Assembly: GCF_030466405.1 (NCBI RefSeq)
Contig: NZ_JAGGJF010000001.1
Location: 496,001 to 560,000, forward strand
Length of the DNA: 64,000 nt
From: Pseudidiomarina terrestris
Lineage (GTDB): Bacteria; Pseudomonadota; Gammaproteobacteria; Enterobacterales; Alteromonadaceae
Reading direction: 5' to 3'
The notes under the pieces were generated by a model that was given only the letters and a program-made list of their open reading frames with translations, was not told the DNA's origin and ran no database searches. Position numbers and translations under genes: made by a program. Every line of letters begins with the position of its first letter. Position 1 is the first letter of the stretch. Of the stretch, positions 31,237-40,604 are shown in pieces.

Positions 31237-33579
31237 ATGAGCTCGATTCCCCAGCAAATCGCGAACGAGTTAGCAGTCAGTTCGCAGCAGGTTCAAGCTG
31301 CTATCGCGCTTCTCGATGATGGCGCCACCGTCCCCTTTATCGCTCGTTACCGAAAAGAAGCCACCGGCGGTCTTGATGACACTCAGTTACGCAATCTGGC
31401 GCAGCGGTTAACTTACCTGCGTGAGCTGAATGATCGTCGTGAAGTGATTCTGGCCAGTATCCGCGATCAGGAAAAGCTCACACCGCAACTGGAACAGCAG
31501 ATCCGCGCCACCCAGTCGAAAACCGAACTGGAAGATTTATATCTGCCCTATAAACCGAAGCGCCGGACCAAAGGTCAAATCGCTATTGAAGCAGGCCTGG
31601 AGCCGCTCGCGCTAAGCCTGTTAGAGAACCCGGCTCAAGATCCAGAGCAACTTGCCAGCGGCTACATTAATCAGGATGCGGGCTTTGCGGATAGCAAAGC
31701 AGTTCTGGAAGGCGCGCGCTTTATCTTAATGGAGAAGTTCGCCGAAGATGCAGCATTATTAAAGAAAGTACGTGATTATTTATGGAATAACGCCGAGATT
31801 TCCAGTGTTGTTGCCACCGGTAAAGAGCAGGAAGGGAGTAAATACCGTGATTACTTTTCCTTCAGCGAAGCACTGAAGAAAATCCCTTCGCATCGAGCCC
31901 TCGCTTTATTCCGGGGCCGTAATGAGGGCATGCTGCAGCTCAAACTGAACGCCGACCCGCAACAGGAAGACCCGAAAGCACGCAGCTATGGCGAACAGAT
32001 CATCGCTGGTCATATTCAGTTTACCCCTGCGGACCGGGCTGCAGACGCCTGGCTACAGCAAACCATTCAGTGGACCTGGCGAATTAAATTACTGCTGCAT
32101 ATGGAAACCGAGCTGTTTGGCACCGTACGCGAACGTGCCGAAGCTGACGCGATAAAAATCTTCGCCAACAACCTGAAAGATCTCCTGATGGCAGCGCCGG
32201 CCGGTGCGAAAACGACCATGGGCCTGGATCCAGGCGTGCGTACGGGAATTAAAGTGGCAGTAGTGGATAGTACCGGCAAGGTCCTCGGCACTAATACCGT
32301 ATTCCCGTTCCAGCCGCAGAATCAGGTAGATAAAGCCATGCGCACCATCGCGGGCATGTGCAAACAGCATAAAGTTGAACTCATTGCCATTGGTAACGGC
32401 ACCCACTCCCGCGAAACCGATAAACTGGTGGGTGACTTACTTAAAGCGGATGCAGATCTTAAGGCCAGCAAAGTCATAGTAAATGAAGCCGGCGCATCAG
32501 TGTATTCAGCATCGGAACTTGCCGCGCAGGAATTTCCCGATTTAGACGTGTCCTTACGCGGTGCAGTCTCTATCGCACGGCGCTTGCAAGACCCACTGGC
32601 TGAGCTAGTGAAGATTGAACCTAAATCTATCGGTGTAGGCCAATACCAGCATGACGTGAGTCAGGCTCAGCTGGCGCAAAGTCTCGATGCCGTGGTTGAG
32701 GATTGTGTTAACGCGGTGGGTGTGGATGTAAATACCGCGTCCGTGGCACTCCTGGCGCGCGTTGCTGGTCTCAATAAAACACTGGCGCAAAACATGGTCG
32801 CGCATCGTGACGCCAATGGTCGATTCGAGCATCGCAAGAGCTTACTGGACGTCAGTCGCATGGGCCCTAAGTCGTTCGAACAGGCCGCAGGCTTCTTGCG
32901 GGTGATGGATGGCAGTCAGCCGCTGGATCGCTCTGCCGTCCACCCGGAAGCCTATCCTCTGGTCGAGCGCATGGCGGCCGATCACGACAAACAGGTGGCG
33001 GAACTTATTGGCGACAGTAACTTCCTGAAGAGCCTGGATGCCAATGCGTACACCGATGACACTTTCGGTCTGCCTACGGTTCGCGACATCATCCGTGAAC
33101 TCGATAAGCCCGGCCGTGATCCGCGTCCTGAGTTTAAAACTGCCAGCTTCAAAGAAGGCGTGGATACACTGCAAGACCTGCGACCCGGCATGACGCTTGA
33201 AGGGGTTGTTTCCAACGTTGCCGCCTTTGGTGCTTTTGTAGATATTGGTGTGCACCAGGACGGTCTGGTGCATGTCAGTGCCCTGTCCGACAATTTCGTC
33301 AGCGACCCCCGTGAAGTCGTGAAAGCGGGTGATATTGTCAAAGTGAAGGTCATGGACGTTGACGTACAACGCAAACGCATCAGTTTGTCGATGAAGCTCA
33401 ATGACGAAGTGACCGCCAGGGACGGGGCGAAGCCTGCCGCTGCAGCCAGCACCAAGGGTTCCGGCAAGCCCAAGTCAGCACCTGCTGGCAAGAAGCCGAC
33501 CGCGAAAGGCCCGCCATCGCTTGGTAACTCAGCGATGGGCTCAGCCTTTGCTGACGCGTTCGCAAAAGCGAAGAAATAA
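31237..33579 (+). CDS. tex: Tex family RNA-binding transcription accessory protein
   Basis: Tex is a conserved nucleic-acid-binding protein linked to transcription and to stress and toxin phenotypes in other bacteria. The 780-residue protein has the Tex N-terminal helical domain ([20 protein letters not shown]), a YqgF/RuvX-like domain ([18 protein letters not shown]), helix-hairpin-helix motifs (about 500-560), and an S1 domain (about 650-720: [20 protein letters not shown]). A Lys/Ala/Pro-rich basic tail of about 60 residues ends the protein. Confidence 0.96.
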   Translation: MSSIPQQIANELAVSSQQVQAAIALLDDGATVPFIARYRKEATGGLDDTQLRNLAQRLTYLRELNDRREVILASIRDQEKLTPQLEQQIRATQSKTELEDLYLPYKPKRRTKGQIAIEAGLEPLALSLLENPAQDPEQLASGYINQDAGFADSKAVLEGARFILMEKFAEDAALLKKVRDYLWNNAEISSVVATGKEQEGSKYRDYFSFSEALKKIPSHRALALFRGRNEGMLQLKLNADPQQEDPKARSYGEQIIAGHIQFTPADRAADAWLQQTIQWTWRIKLLLHMETELFGTVRERAEADAIKIFANNLKDLLMAAPAGAKTTMGLDPGVRTGIKVAVVDSTGKVLGTNTVFPFQPQNQVDKAMRTIAGMCKQHKVELIAIGNGTHSRETDKLVGDLLKADADLKASKVIVNEAGASVYSASELAAQEFPDLDVSLRGAVSIARRLQDPLAELVKIEPKSIGVGQYQHDVSQAQLAQSLDAVVEDCVNAVGVDVNTASVALLARVAGLNKTLAQNMVAHRDANGRFEHRKSLLDVSRMGPKSFEQAAGFLRVMDGSQPLDRSAVHPEAYPLVERMAADHDKQVAELIGDSNFLKSLDANAYTDDTFGLPTVRDIIRELDKPGRDPRPEFKTASFKEGVDTLQDLRPGMTLEGVVSNVAAFGAFVDIGVHQDGLVHVSALSDNFVSDPREVVKAGDIVKVKVMDVDVQRKRISLSMKLNDEVTARDGAKPAAAASTKGSGKPKSAPAGKKPTAKGPPSLGNSAMGSAFADAFAKAKK

Positions 33580-33656
33580 CTTTAGCTAAAGAAGTACCTG
33601 AAACAGAGTAGAGCCGAACATACTGTCCACAGGACCAGGCTAAAAACCGGTAGCGC

Positions 33657-33699
33657 TACCATCACCCGTACTGTCGCTGAGCGATTCCGGGTGGTGGTA
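33657..33699. other. Stem-loop between tex and the desaturase
   Basis: TACCATCACCC (33657-33667) pairs with GGGTGGTGGTA (33689-33699) over 11 bp with one G-T pair, and the loop contains a second hairpin TCGC-TGA-GCGA. GGTAGCGCTACC, a perfect 12-bp palindrome, overlaps its left edge. It lies in the 134-bp gap between convergent genes but has no U tract, so it is at best a non-classical terminator or 3'-end stabiliser. Confidence 0.45.
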
Positions 33700-33713
33700 T
33701 CAAGGAAATGCGG

Positions 33714-34850
33714 TTAATTTATTTGTGGCTGCTGCAGTAACATCTTGAATTGACGCTTATGTTGCAAAAAAGCGTTGCGTAATTCTGCTACCTTTTCGTG
33801 CATCTCTTCGAGCGTTGGCATATGCTCAGCCAGCGCTTTGGTCTTGCTGTCAAGCAGCTGTTTGCGCGCTTGATAGTACTCACGTAAGCGCAACAGTAAT
33901 GCATCGTACTCATCATGGAGTTTCTGCATCGTTGTCTCGCAGCTTATCGGCGCTTTGGCGGTGAGTTTCTTAAACTGCATTTCCAGTTTAGCTTTCTCCA
34001 CCTGATAGCCATGAGTACGTTTTAGGTTGCGCGTGAGGCCCAGCCAGGAGCACCCGCGAATCAGCCATTTGGTCGGATCAAACTGCCACCAACGGATACC
34101 ATTGCGATAGTCCGCGGAGAAGATGTGGTGGTAGTTATGGTACCCTTCGCCAAAGGTCAGAAACGCGAGAAAGCCGTTGTCGCGCGCAGTATTTCTGTCC
34201 GTATAGGTCTGCTTGCCCCAGATATGCGCAAGCGAGTTAATAAAGAATGTGGTGTGGTGATTAATCACCAGTCGCGCAAAGCCTACCAGAATAACCGCAC
34301 CCCAAACATCACCCAGCATCAGGCCAATCGCAACTGGCCAGCCGATCGTGGTCAATAAGGTCAGCGTCAGGTAGTGACGGTGTTGCCACATCACCACGCC
34401 ATCTTTTTGCAGGTCTTTGACGTTGTTGTAGTCGTGATAGCGTGACGCCTGGTACTCGCGCAGCATCCAACCGATATGTGAATACCAGAAGCCGCGTTTC
34501 GCTGAGTACGGGTCTTTGTCGTTGTCATCCACATGCTTGTGATGTTCACGATGATCCGAGGACCAGTGCAAGGCGCTGTTCTGCACTGCTAAGGCTCCGC
34601 CTAATGCAAAGAGTACACGCAAGGACCAATGCGCATCATAAGTGCGGTGAGCCCAAAGCCGGTGATAGCCAGCAGTGATGGAGATTCCGGCAAAACCAAT
34701 GGTGCCGATTAAAGCCAACCATAAGCCAAAGGAAAAACCGTGGGTTAAACCATACCAGGGTACGCCAATAGCGGCGACCAGGAACGTAATGGTGAAAACG
34801 AGGGTGTTCAGCCAGATGATCTTTGGCTTCGCAGATTGAGACGTCGACAT
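33714..34850 (-). CDS. Membrane fatty acid (acyl-CoA-type) desaturase with C-terminal helical tail
   Basis: A di-iron membrane desaturase that makes unsaturated fatty acids aerobically, probably at the delta-9 position. The 378-residue protein has all three histidine boxes: HRLWAH (63-68), HREHH (100-104) and HNYHH (238-242), plus four or so membrane segments before residue 210. Residues from about 280 to the end form a charged, helical, coiled-coil-like tail absent from shorter bacterial desaturases. The ATG at 34850 has AGGT seven bases upstream. It is divergent from fabR with an operator over its promoter. Confidence 0.92.
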   Translation of the reverse strand: MSTSQSAKPKIIWLNTLVFTITFLVAAIGVPWYGLTHGFSFGLWLALIGTIGFAGISITAGYHRLWAHRTYDAHWSLRVLFALGGALAVQNSALHWSSDHREHHKHVDDNDKDPYSAKRGFWYSHIGWMLREYQASRYHDYNNVKDLQKDGVVMWQHRHYLTLTLLTTIGWPVAIGLMLGDVWGAVILVGFARLVINHHTTFFINSLAHIWGKQTYTDRNTARDNGFLAFLTFGEGYHNYHHIFSADYRNGIRWWQFDPTKWLIRGCSWLGLTRNLKRTHGYQVEKAKLEMQFKKLTAKAPISCETTMQKLHDEYDALLLRLREYYQARKQLLDSKTKALAEHMPTLEEMHEKVAELRNAFLQHKRQFKMLLQQPQIN

Positions 34851-34897
34851 AAAGTACCTACATAAAAAAAACGGCATGCTGCTGAACTGTTTCGTTT

Positions 34898-34915
34898 AGC
34901 GAACATGTGTACGCT
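34898..34915. promoter_or_regulatory. Putative FabR operator at the desaturase promoter
   Basis: AGCGAACATGTGTACGCT is an 18-bp palindrome with a single mismatched pair, matching the FabR-type operator pattern (AGCGTACA-N2-TGTACGCT) as I recall it from E. coli. It begins one base downstream of the desaturase -10 box, over the expected transcription start, so bound FabR would block initiation. A related 18-mer lies at the fabR promoter 76 bp away. Confidence 0.7.
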
Positions 34916-34916
34916 G

Positions 34917-34945
34917 AATTTACTTACATTTAGCGTAGGGTGCAA
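34917..34945 (-). promoter_or_regulatory. Sigma-70 promoter of the desaturase
   Basis: On the minus strand -35 TTGCAC (34940-34945), 17-bp spacer, -10 TAAATT (34917-34922). The FabR-like palindrome abuts the downstream side of the -10. The leader to the chosen ATG is about 60 nt. Confidence 0.65.
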
Positions 34946-34970
34946 CCCTTATTTGCTCAAAAGCGATGAA

Positions 34971-34999
34971 TTGCGTGAACAGGCGTTCACTGACATAAT
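34971..34999 (+). promoter_or_regulatory. Sigma-70 promoter of fabR
   Basis: -35 TTGCGT (34971-34976), 17-bp spacer, -10 CATAAT (34994-34999), about 75 bp before the fabR start. The spacer is filled by a second FabR-like palindrome, which suggests negative autoregulation. Confidence 0.6.
34974..34991. promoter_or_regulatory. Second FabR-like operator, in the fabR promoter spacer
   Basis: CGTGAACAGGCGTTCACT contains the perfect half-sites GTGAAC and GTTCAC four bases apart. It matches the desaturase operator at 12 of 18 positions, including GAACA, the central G, GT, and the terminal C and CT bases. Its place between -35 and -10 fits autorepression by FabR. Confidence 0.6.
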
Positions 35000-35073
35000 C
35001 GCTGCAAGAGCGCCAGCGCTCATTCGCCAGAGTTAAAAATTTAGGCAACAAAACCGTTAAGGAAGTTCAATTT

Positions 35074-35697
35074 ATGGCCGGTGTTCGTGCTGCGCAAAAA
35101 GAAAAGACTCGCCGCGCTCTGATTCAGGCAGCGATGAACCAGTTAAGCGCAGAGCATGGCTATGCTTCGTTGAGCTTGCGCGAAGTGACCCGCGAAGCAG
35201 GTATTGCGCCTACTTCTTTTTACCGTCACTTTCAGAACATGGAAGAATTAGGGCTCACTTTGGTCGATGAAGGTGGGCTGGCCTTACGCCAACTGCTGCG
35301 CCAGTCACGCCAGCAGATCGCCAATGGCGGCTCTATCATCCGCGCATCCGTCACCACCTTCATGGAGTTTGTCGCCAACAATACGGCGATTTTCCGCTTA
35401 CTCTTGCAAGAAAAGTCCGGCAACTCGCGCGAGTTCCGCCTGGCGGTGCAGCGGGAAGTTGAGCACTTTACTGCAGAGCTGGTGGATTACCTGGTGGATG
35501 AGCAGGACTTCCCGCGTCAACTCGCTGAGCTGCAAGCCGACGCCATTGTCCGTATCGTCTTTAGTGCCGGCGCCGATGCACTTGATGCCTCACCCGCCGA
35601 ACGCCACCAGCTACTAGAAGCAACCGTAGCGCAGGTGCGTATCGTTGCCCGCGGCGCTGCAGTTACCCGTACATCGGCCATGTCAGTGAAATCATAA
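35074..35697 (+). CDS. fabR: Unsaturated fatty acid synthesis repressor FabR (TetR family)
   Basis: FabR senses the ratio of unsaturated to saturated acyl-ACP/CoA and represses fabA and fabB in E. coli. The 207-residue protein starts [20 protein letters not shown] and has the helix-turn-helix [20 protein letters not shown] (about 33-52), nearly identical to E. coli FabR, then the ligand domain with [20 protein letters not shown] precedes the ATG. Divergence from a desaturase resembles the DesT/desCB arrangement of Pseudomonas. Its 3' end overlaps the next gene by 35 bp. Confidence 0.95.
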   Translation: MAGVRAAQKEKTRRALIQAAMNQLSAEHGYASLSLREVTREAGIAPTSFYRHFQNMEELGLTLVDEGGLALRQLLRQSRQQIANGGSIIRASVTTFMEFVANNTAIFRLLLQEKSGNSREFRLAVQREVEHFTAELVDYLVDEQDFPRQLAELQADAIVRIVFSAGADALDASPAERHQLLEATVAQVRIVARGAAVTRTSAMSVKS

Positions 35698-37441
35698 TAA
35701 CCGCAATCACCGTCATCACGATTGAAAGTGGCAAGCCCAGCCGCCAGTAGTCGGCGAAACGGTAACCGCCCGGCCCCATGACTAAGATATTCGACTGGTG
35801 CCCGATCGGTGTTAAAAAGGGTAGTGCTGCACCAAGAGCGACAGCCATCAGGAAAGGATCCATGGACGCCCCCAGCGTATCCGCCATACTGATGCCTATC
35901 GGTGCCATCAGCACCGCTGCCGCCGCGTTGTTAATGACATTTGATAACAACATGGTGACCACCAGTAACAAGCTCAGGGCGACGAAATCAGGCGACCCCT
36001 GACTAATTGCCAGAGCTGCGTGCGCCAGCGTATCGGCCGCGCCACTTCGTTCCAGAGCGCCACCTAGGGGTATGGTTGCAGCAAGTAACACGATGATCGG
36101 CCATTCGATATGTTCATAAAGCTCGCGAATCGGAATGACATTGGCCAGCACCATAACGCCCGCAGCCATAGCAAACGCCACCGGCACACTAAGAAAATTA
36201 AACGCGCTTAACCCAATCGCAGTCGCAAATATCGCCAACGGCAGCAGAAGCTTGCGCTTGCTGCCCAGCCGCAGACTGCGCTGCGCCAGCGGAAAACAGC
36301 CAAATCGATTGAAAACATCATTCAACACCTCGGCATCACCTTGCAGCAGGAGCACGTCTCCGGGCTTAAAGCGGACGTTAGATAGACTCGGCTTCAACGG
36401 CTGTCCTTCGCGCGCCACCGCCAACACGTTCACACCGAATCGATGACGTAACCGTAAGTCCGCTGCAGAGCGTCCAATGAGTCTTGAATCGTGTCCTACA
36501 ATCCCTTCAATCACCTTGATTTCATCTGAGATCAGGAACCGCGTATCCAGCTCTTCTTCGGCATTTAACTCAAATTTCGTCAGATCAATAATTTGCTGCA
36601 ATGTCTCAGTATCTGCTTTCACGATCAGCACATCTTCGGCTTTCAAGCGCTGGTAGCGTGGCGGTCCGCTAATCATCTGCTTGCCGCGCTTTAGCGCAAC
36701 CACCACGAAGGGATCCTTAATTTGCGATTCAAACTCAAACAGAGTTTGCCCTACCAGACTCGAACCGGCAGGAAGGTAGAGTTCGGTCAGGTAGGCGCTG
36801 ACATCGTAAGGGGAGTTCGAAGTATCGCGGCTTTTGCTACGCGGAACCAGCCAGTGCGCGGTCAACCACATGACCACCAAGCCCGCTACCGCTACGCTTA
36901 AGCCGACCGGGGTAAAGTCGAAAATGCCGAAGGGTTCAGCGCCATGACTGGCGCGAATATCTGAAATGATGATGTTAGGCGGAGTCCCTATCATGGTGAT
37001 GGTGCCGCCGAGCAGAGAGCCAAACGCCATTGGCATCAGCATCAGTGAAGCATGTCCTGCGCCATTGCGGGAAAGCTGCAGCGCCACTGGAATCATGATC
37101 GCCATGGCTCCGGTATTACTGATAAACGCCGAAACAAAGGTCGTCAGACCGGTCAGTACAATCATCTGCAACCAGACCCGGTCGCCGACTTTCTTGACAC
37201 TACTGGCCATTGAGTCGACCACTCCTGAGCGCCACAATGCATGGCTGATTACCAGTACCGCAGCAACGGTGATGACGGCGGCATTGCCAAATCCGGCAAA
37301 TACCTCCTGCTTCGGTATCAGCCCAACAATGTAAGCGGCAAACAGCGCCCCCATGGCCACGAAGTCGTAGCGCCAGCGGTCAACTACGAACAGCACCAAA
37401 GCTGTGATTAGAATAGCGCCAATCCAGATTTGATCCGCCAT
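35663..37441 (-). CDS. SLC13/DASS-type transporter with two RCK_C (TrkA-C) domains
   Basis: A 592-residue inner-membrane transporter of the CitT/ArsB/NhaD ion-transporter clan. The N-terminal half (about 1-175) and C-terminal half (about 390-592) each have five or six helices with [17 protein letters not shown] and [18 protein letters not shown] re-entrant motifs. Between them lie two cytoplasmic TrkA-C-like domains (about 200-380: [22 protein letters not shown]). Close relatives move sulfate, dicarboxylates or other anions; the substrate here is unknown. Confidence 0.88.
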   Translation of the reverse strand: MADQIWIGAILITALVLFVVDRWRYDFVAMGALFAAYIVGLIPKQEVFAGFGNAAVITVAAVLVISHALWRSGVVDSMASSVKKVGDRVWLQMIVLTGLTTFVSAFISNTGAMAIMIPVALQLSRNGAGHASLMLMPMAFGSLLGGTITMIGTPPNIIISDIRASHGAEPFGIFDFTPVGLSVAVAGLVVMWLTAHWLVPRSKSRDTSNSPYDVSAYLTELYLPAGSSLVGQTLFEFESQIKDPFVVVALKRGKQMISGPPRYQRLKAEDVLIVKADTETLQQIIDLTKFELNAEEELDTRFLISDEIKVIEGIVGHDSRLIGRSAADLRLRHRFGVNVLAVAREGQPLKPSLSNVRFKPGDVLLLQGDAEVLNDVFNRFGCFPLAQRSLRLGSKRKLLLPLAIFATAIGLSAFNFLSVPVAFAMAAGVMVLANVIPIRELYEHIEWPIIVLLAATIPLGGALERSGAADTLAHAALAISQGSPDFVALSLLLVVTMLLSNVINNAAAAVLMAPIGISMADTLGASMDPFLMAVALGAALPFLTPIGHQSNILVMGPGGYRFADYWRLGLPLSIVMTVIAVIMISLTWPMYG

Positions 37442-37552
37442 ACAACTTTTCCCTTATGAAAAACCCAAAGGTTAGAGTGGCTTGATTTCGTGGGAAGTCA
37501 ACTATTTTGCTGCTACTATGGAGAAGGAAAATAACATGTATAGGAGAAAACG

Positions 37553-39565
37553 ATGTTCCTTCGGATAGGTCTCACAGCACTTTGTGCGGCACTTAGCATG
37601 AGTGCCTCAGCTCGTGATATTTCACTCACAGAAACAGTCACAACGCAGTCCATCAATAGCGTTGCCATAAGTGATGATGGCCAGGTGGCCGCCTTTACCC
37701 GGGTTTCACCGCGTACGCCCTATGTTGATGACGATGGCGGTTCCTTTGTAGAACTTTTCGTTGTTCGTGGCGAGAACGAGCCGGTGCCTTTCATCTCCGA
37801 CAAACAAGGTGTCAGTGACGTCAGCATTCATGGTGACTTTATTTACTTCACCAGCAAACGTGATGGCGATGACCACACCAGTATTTACAAGATATCCCTC
37901 AACGGCGGCGAAGCTCAGAAAGTCTTTGAGCACGAGAACGGCATCTACACTTATGCACTGAGTGCCGATGGTCGTTACCTTGCTTTTACTGCCCGTGCCG
38001 CAGCTGATAAGACCGAGAAAAAGCTCGCCAAAAAAGGGTTTAAAGCCGAAGTCTACGAAGAAGAAAACGAGTTCACCCACGCCTGGTTTGTTGACTTAAG
38101 TGCCGAGTCACAAATTGCAGCGCAACTGACCGACGACCGTCAGGTGTTCTCGGTTGCCTTCCGTCCGGATCAGGAACAGCTTTTACTGCGCACAGCACCG
38201 ACGCCGTTGGTGGATGACAGCTACATGAGTAGCAAATATGAGCTGGTTTCTTTCGCCGGCGTGCAGGAATCAAGCTTCGCTACCGTAGGGAAACTGGGTA
38301 AAGCAGAGTTTTCACCAGATGGTCGCTACCTGGCGGTGATTGGCGCGGCGGATTACAATGATCCAGCCACCGGCCGCTTGTACGTTTTCGACCTGCAGAA
38401 CGACAACAGTGTCCGTGATGTATTGCCCGACTATCCCGGCCATGTTCAGGATATCGACTGGCGCAATAACGATGAACTGATTTACCTCGGTCACGTTGGC
38501 ACCGAATCAGAAGTACATGCCATCACCATGCAATGGCTCGAAACACGGCCACTGCTTGAGCCCGGTAATGCCATTGTGGTGGACATCGAAGCAGCGCCAG
38601 GTCAGACCGGTGTTTACGCTCGCGCACACCGCGCTGAACATCCAACGGAGCTGTTCCGACTGGAAATGCAAAGTATGATTCGCCTGACCAACTCCAATCC
38701 CTGGTTAAGCGAAATCACTATGCCGACTCAGGAAACCGTAACCTATGAAGCGCGTGACGGTCTCGACCTGCAGGGCATTCTGGTGTACCCCACTGATTAT
38801 CAGGAAGGTACCCGCTACCCATTGATTACCGTGGTTCATGGTGGCCCTGAGGCACACTACAGCAACGGCTGGTTAGATCGTTACTCCAGCCCAGTGAAGC
38901 ATGCCGCACAGCAAGGCTACGCTTTGTTCTTCCCGAACTACCGAGGCAGTACTGGCCGTGGTGTGGAATTTTCTAAGTTGGGACAGAACGACTACGCTGG
39001 TAAAGAATTCGACGACATCGTGGATGGTAAGAACTTTCTGGTTGAGCGCGGCATCGCAGACGGCGATCGCGCAGGTATTACCGGCGGTTCCTATGGCGGC
39101 TTCGCATCAGCCTGGGGCGCGACAGCGCAGACCGAGCATTGGGCAGCCAGTGTCATGTTTGTCGGCATCAGCGATAACATTTCCAAGTTCGGTACCACCG
39201 ACATTGCCAAAGAAATGCATGCCGTACATGCCCGTAGCTACCCGTGGGAAAAATGGCAATGGTACCTGGAGCGCAGCCCGATTTACCACGCAGAAAAAGC
39301 CCGGACCCCGATTTTAATTATGCACGGTAAAGAAGATACCCGGGTGCATCCTAGTCAGTCCATGGAGCTTTATCGCTATCTGAAAACCCATGGTAACGTG
39401 CCGGTACGACTGGTGCTTTACCCGGGCGAAGGACATGGTAATCGCCGCGTCGCGGCACAGCTCGATTACAGCATGCGTCTGATGCGCTGGATGGACAGCT
39501 TCTTAAAACAGGGGGCAACTGAAGCACCTGCACACGAGCTTCCTCATGCAGAGCACATCGACTAG
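37553..39565 (+). CDS. S9 family serine peptidase (prolyl oligopeptidase type), secreted
   Basis: A 670-residue alpha/beta-hydrolase peptidase. A signal peptide (residues 1-20, ending SMSASA) directs it to the periplasm. An N-terminal beta-propeller (about 30-390) is followed by the catalytic domain with VVHGGPEAHY, nucleophile GGSYGGFASAW, Asp in HGKEDTRVHP and His in GEGHGN. It is most like acylaminoacyl/dipeptidyl peptidases that scavenge peptides. GGAGA precedes the ATG. The last 20 bp contain the start of the GGDEF gene. Confidence 0.93.
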   Translation: MFLRIGLTALCAALSMSASARDISLTETVTTQSINSVAISDDGQVAAFTRVSPRTPYVDDDGGSFVELFVVRGENEPVPFISDKQGVSDVSIHGDFIYFTSKRDGDDHTSIYKISLNGGEAQKVFEHENGIYTYALSADGRYLAFTARAAADKTEKKLAKKGFKAEVYEEENEFTHAWFVDLSAESQIAAQLTDDRQVFSVAFRPDQEQLLLRTAPTPLVDDSYMSSKYELVSFAGVQESSFATVGKLGKAEFSPDGRYLAVIGAADYNDPATGRLYVFDLQNDNSVRDVLPDYPGHVQDIDWRNNDELIYLGHVGTESEVHAITMQWLETRPLLEPGNAIVVDIEAAPGQTGVYARAHRAEHPTELFRLEMQSMIRLTNSNPWLSEITMPTQETVTYEARDGLDLQGILVYPTDYQEGTRYPLITVVHGGPEAHYSNGWLDRYSSPVKHAAQQGYALFFPNYRGSTGRGVEFSKLGQNDYAGKEFDDIVDGKNFLVERGIADGDRAGITGGSYGGFASAWGATAQTEHWAASVMFVGISDNISKFGTTDIAKEMHAVHARSYPWEKWQWYLERSPIYHAEKARTPILIMHGKEDTRVHPSQSMELYRYLKTHGNVPVRLVLYPGEGHGNRRVAAQLDYSMRLMRWMDSFLKQGATEAPAHELPHAEHID

Positions 39566-40604
39566 TATCAACTCACCATTGGACCCGCGTTATCGGCGGG
39601 TCCAATTTTTACGTTCACTGCTATGGGTCCTCATAGTGGTGTCCCCAGTCCTTGCCATTATTAATCAGCTTTTCGATCAAAATCACCTTATGATCGCCCT
39701 CGAATACCTGCTCTTTGCGGTCGCTATTGGTCTTTATATCTGGCTTCGCTATCGCCCTGAGCATGTGATTGTTATCAGCTGGATTGTCACGCTTATCATT
39801 GCCATATTAATCGCGGTTTACGTAGTGATAAGTAAGGGGCAATCCTACGCTCTTTATTGGCTGGCCACCTTCCCGCCCATCGCTTATTTTCTGCTAGGTG
39901 GCAAAAGGGGTCTGATTACCAGTGTCATATTTTTTGCACTGTGCTTTATTTTTCTCACGCAGGCCACAGATGACTGGGAGTCTGCACCTTTTACGTTGCA
40001 CTCGCTGAACAATATTTTCATCGCAACTGTCGCACTTATTATTATTCTTCGTCACATTGAACAAACCCGTGCTGAAGCTTTTCACTACCTGGAAGAACAC
40101 AGCCAAAGGCTCGAGTATATCGCCGTAACCGATCGGCTCACCGGCTTATATAACCGCGCCAAGCTGGATAGTGCATTAAGCAATGCGTTGCGCAAAACCA
40201 AGCACCATCAGCGCGAGTTTTCGGTTGTTTTATTGGATATCGATCACTTCAAGCGCGTCAATGATACCTACGGGCATCAGGTTGGCGACAGTATTCTGGT
40301 TGAGCTCGGTCAGCTGCTACGCTGCAATGTGCGCAGTACTGATGTCGCGGGCCGCTGGGGGGGTGAAGAATTCCTGCTGGTGCTGACGGAACATACACGC
40401 CAGCATGCAGTGATGCATGCCGAACGTCTACGTCACGCCATCGAGGCTTATGAGTTCCGTGATGGTATTCGCATCACGGCAAGCTTTGGTGTAGCTTCTT
40501 ATCGCCCCGGAGATGATGAATCCAGTATCATCAAGCGGGTCGACCAGGCGCTTTATCGCGCCAAAGACGAAGGCCGCAATCGCACCATCAGCGACGCCCA
40601 ATAA
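39546..40604 (+). CDS. Diguanylate cyclase, membrane-bound GGDEF protein
   Basis: Makes cyclic di-GMP from two GTP. The 352-residue protein has about five or six membrane helices (residues 20-175) with no recognised sensor domain, then a GGDEF domain (about 190-350): VTDRLTGLYNRAKLDSAL, DIDHFKRVNDTYGH and the active site RWGGEEF. RSTD five residues upstream of GGEEF is an intact inhibitory (I) site, so product feedback is expected. The gene starts inside the end of the S9 peptidase and overlaps natB tail to tail by 17 bp. Confidence 0.93.
   Translation: MQSTSTSINSPLDPRYRRVQFLRSLLWVLIVVSPVLAIINQLFDQNHLMIALEYLLFAVAIGLYIWLRYRPEHVIVISWIVTLIIAILIAVYVVISKGQSYALYWLATFPPIAYFLLGGKRGLITSVIFFALCFIFLTQATDDWESAPFTLHSLNNIFIATVALIIILRHIEQTRAEAFHYLEEHSQRLEYIAVTDRLTGLYNRAKLDSALSNALRKTKHHQREFSVVLLDIDHFKRVNDTYGHQVGDSILVELGQLLRCNVRSTDVAGRWGGEEFLLVLTEHTRQHAVMHAERLRHAIEAYEFRDGIRITASFGVASYRPGDDESSIIKRVDQALYRAKDEGRNRTISDAQ

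Noticed and set aside
33625..33634. CTGTCCACAG near the tex 3' end as a LexA box
   Set aside because: The spacing between CTGT and ACAG is two bases, not eight, and it lies between convergent gene ends.
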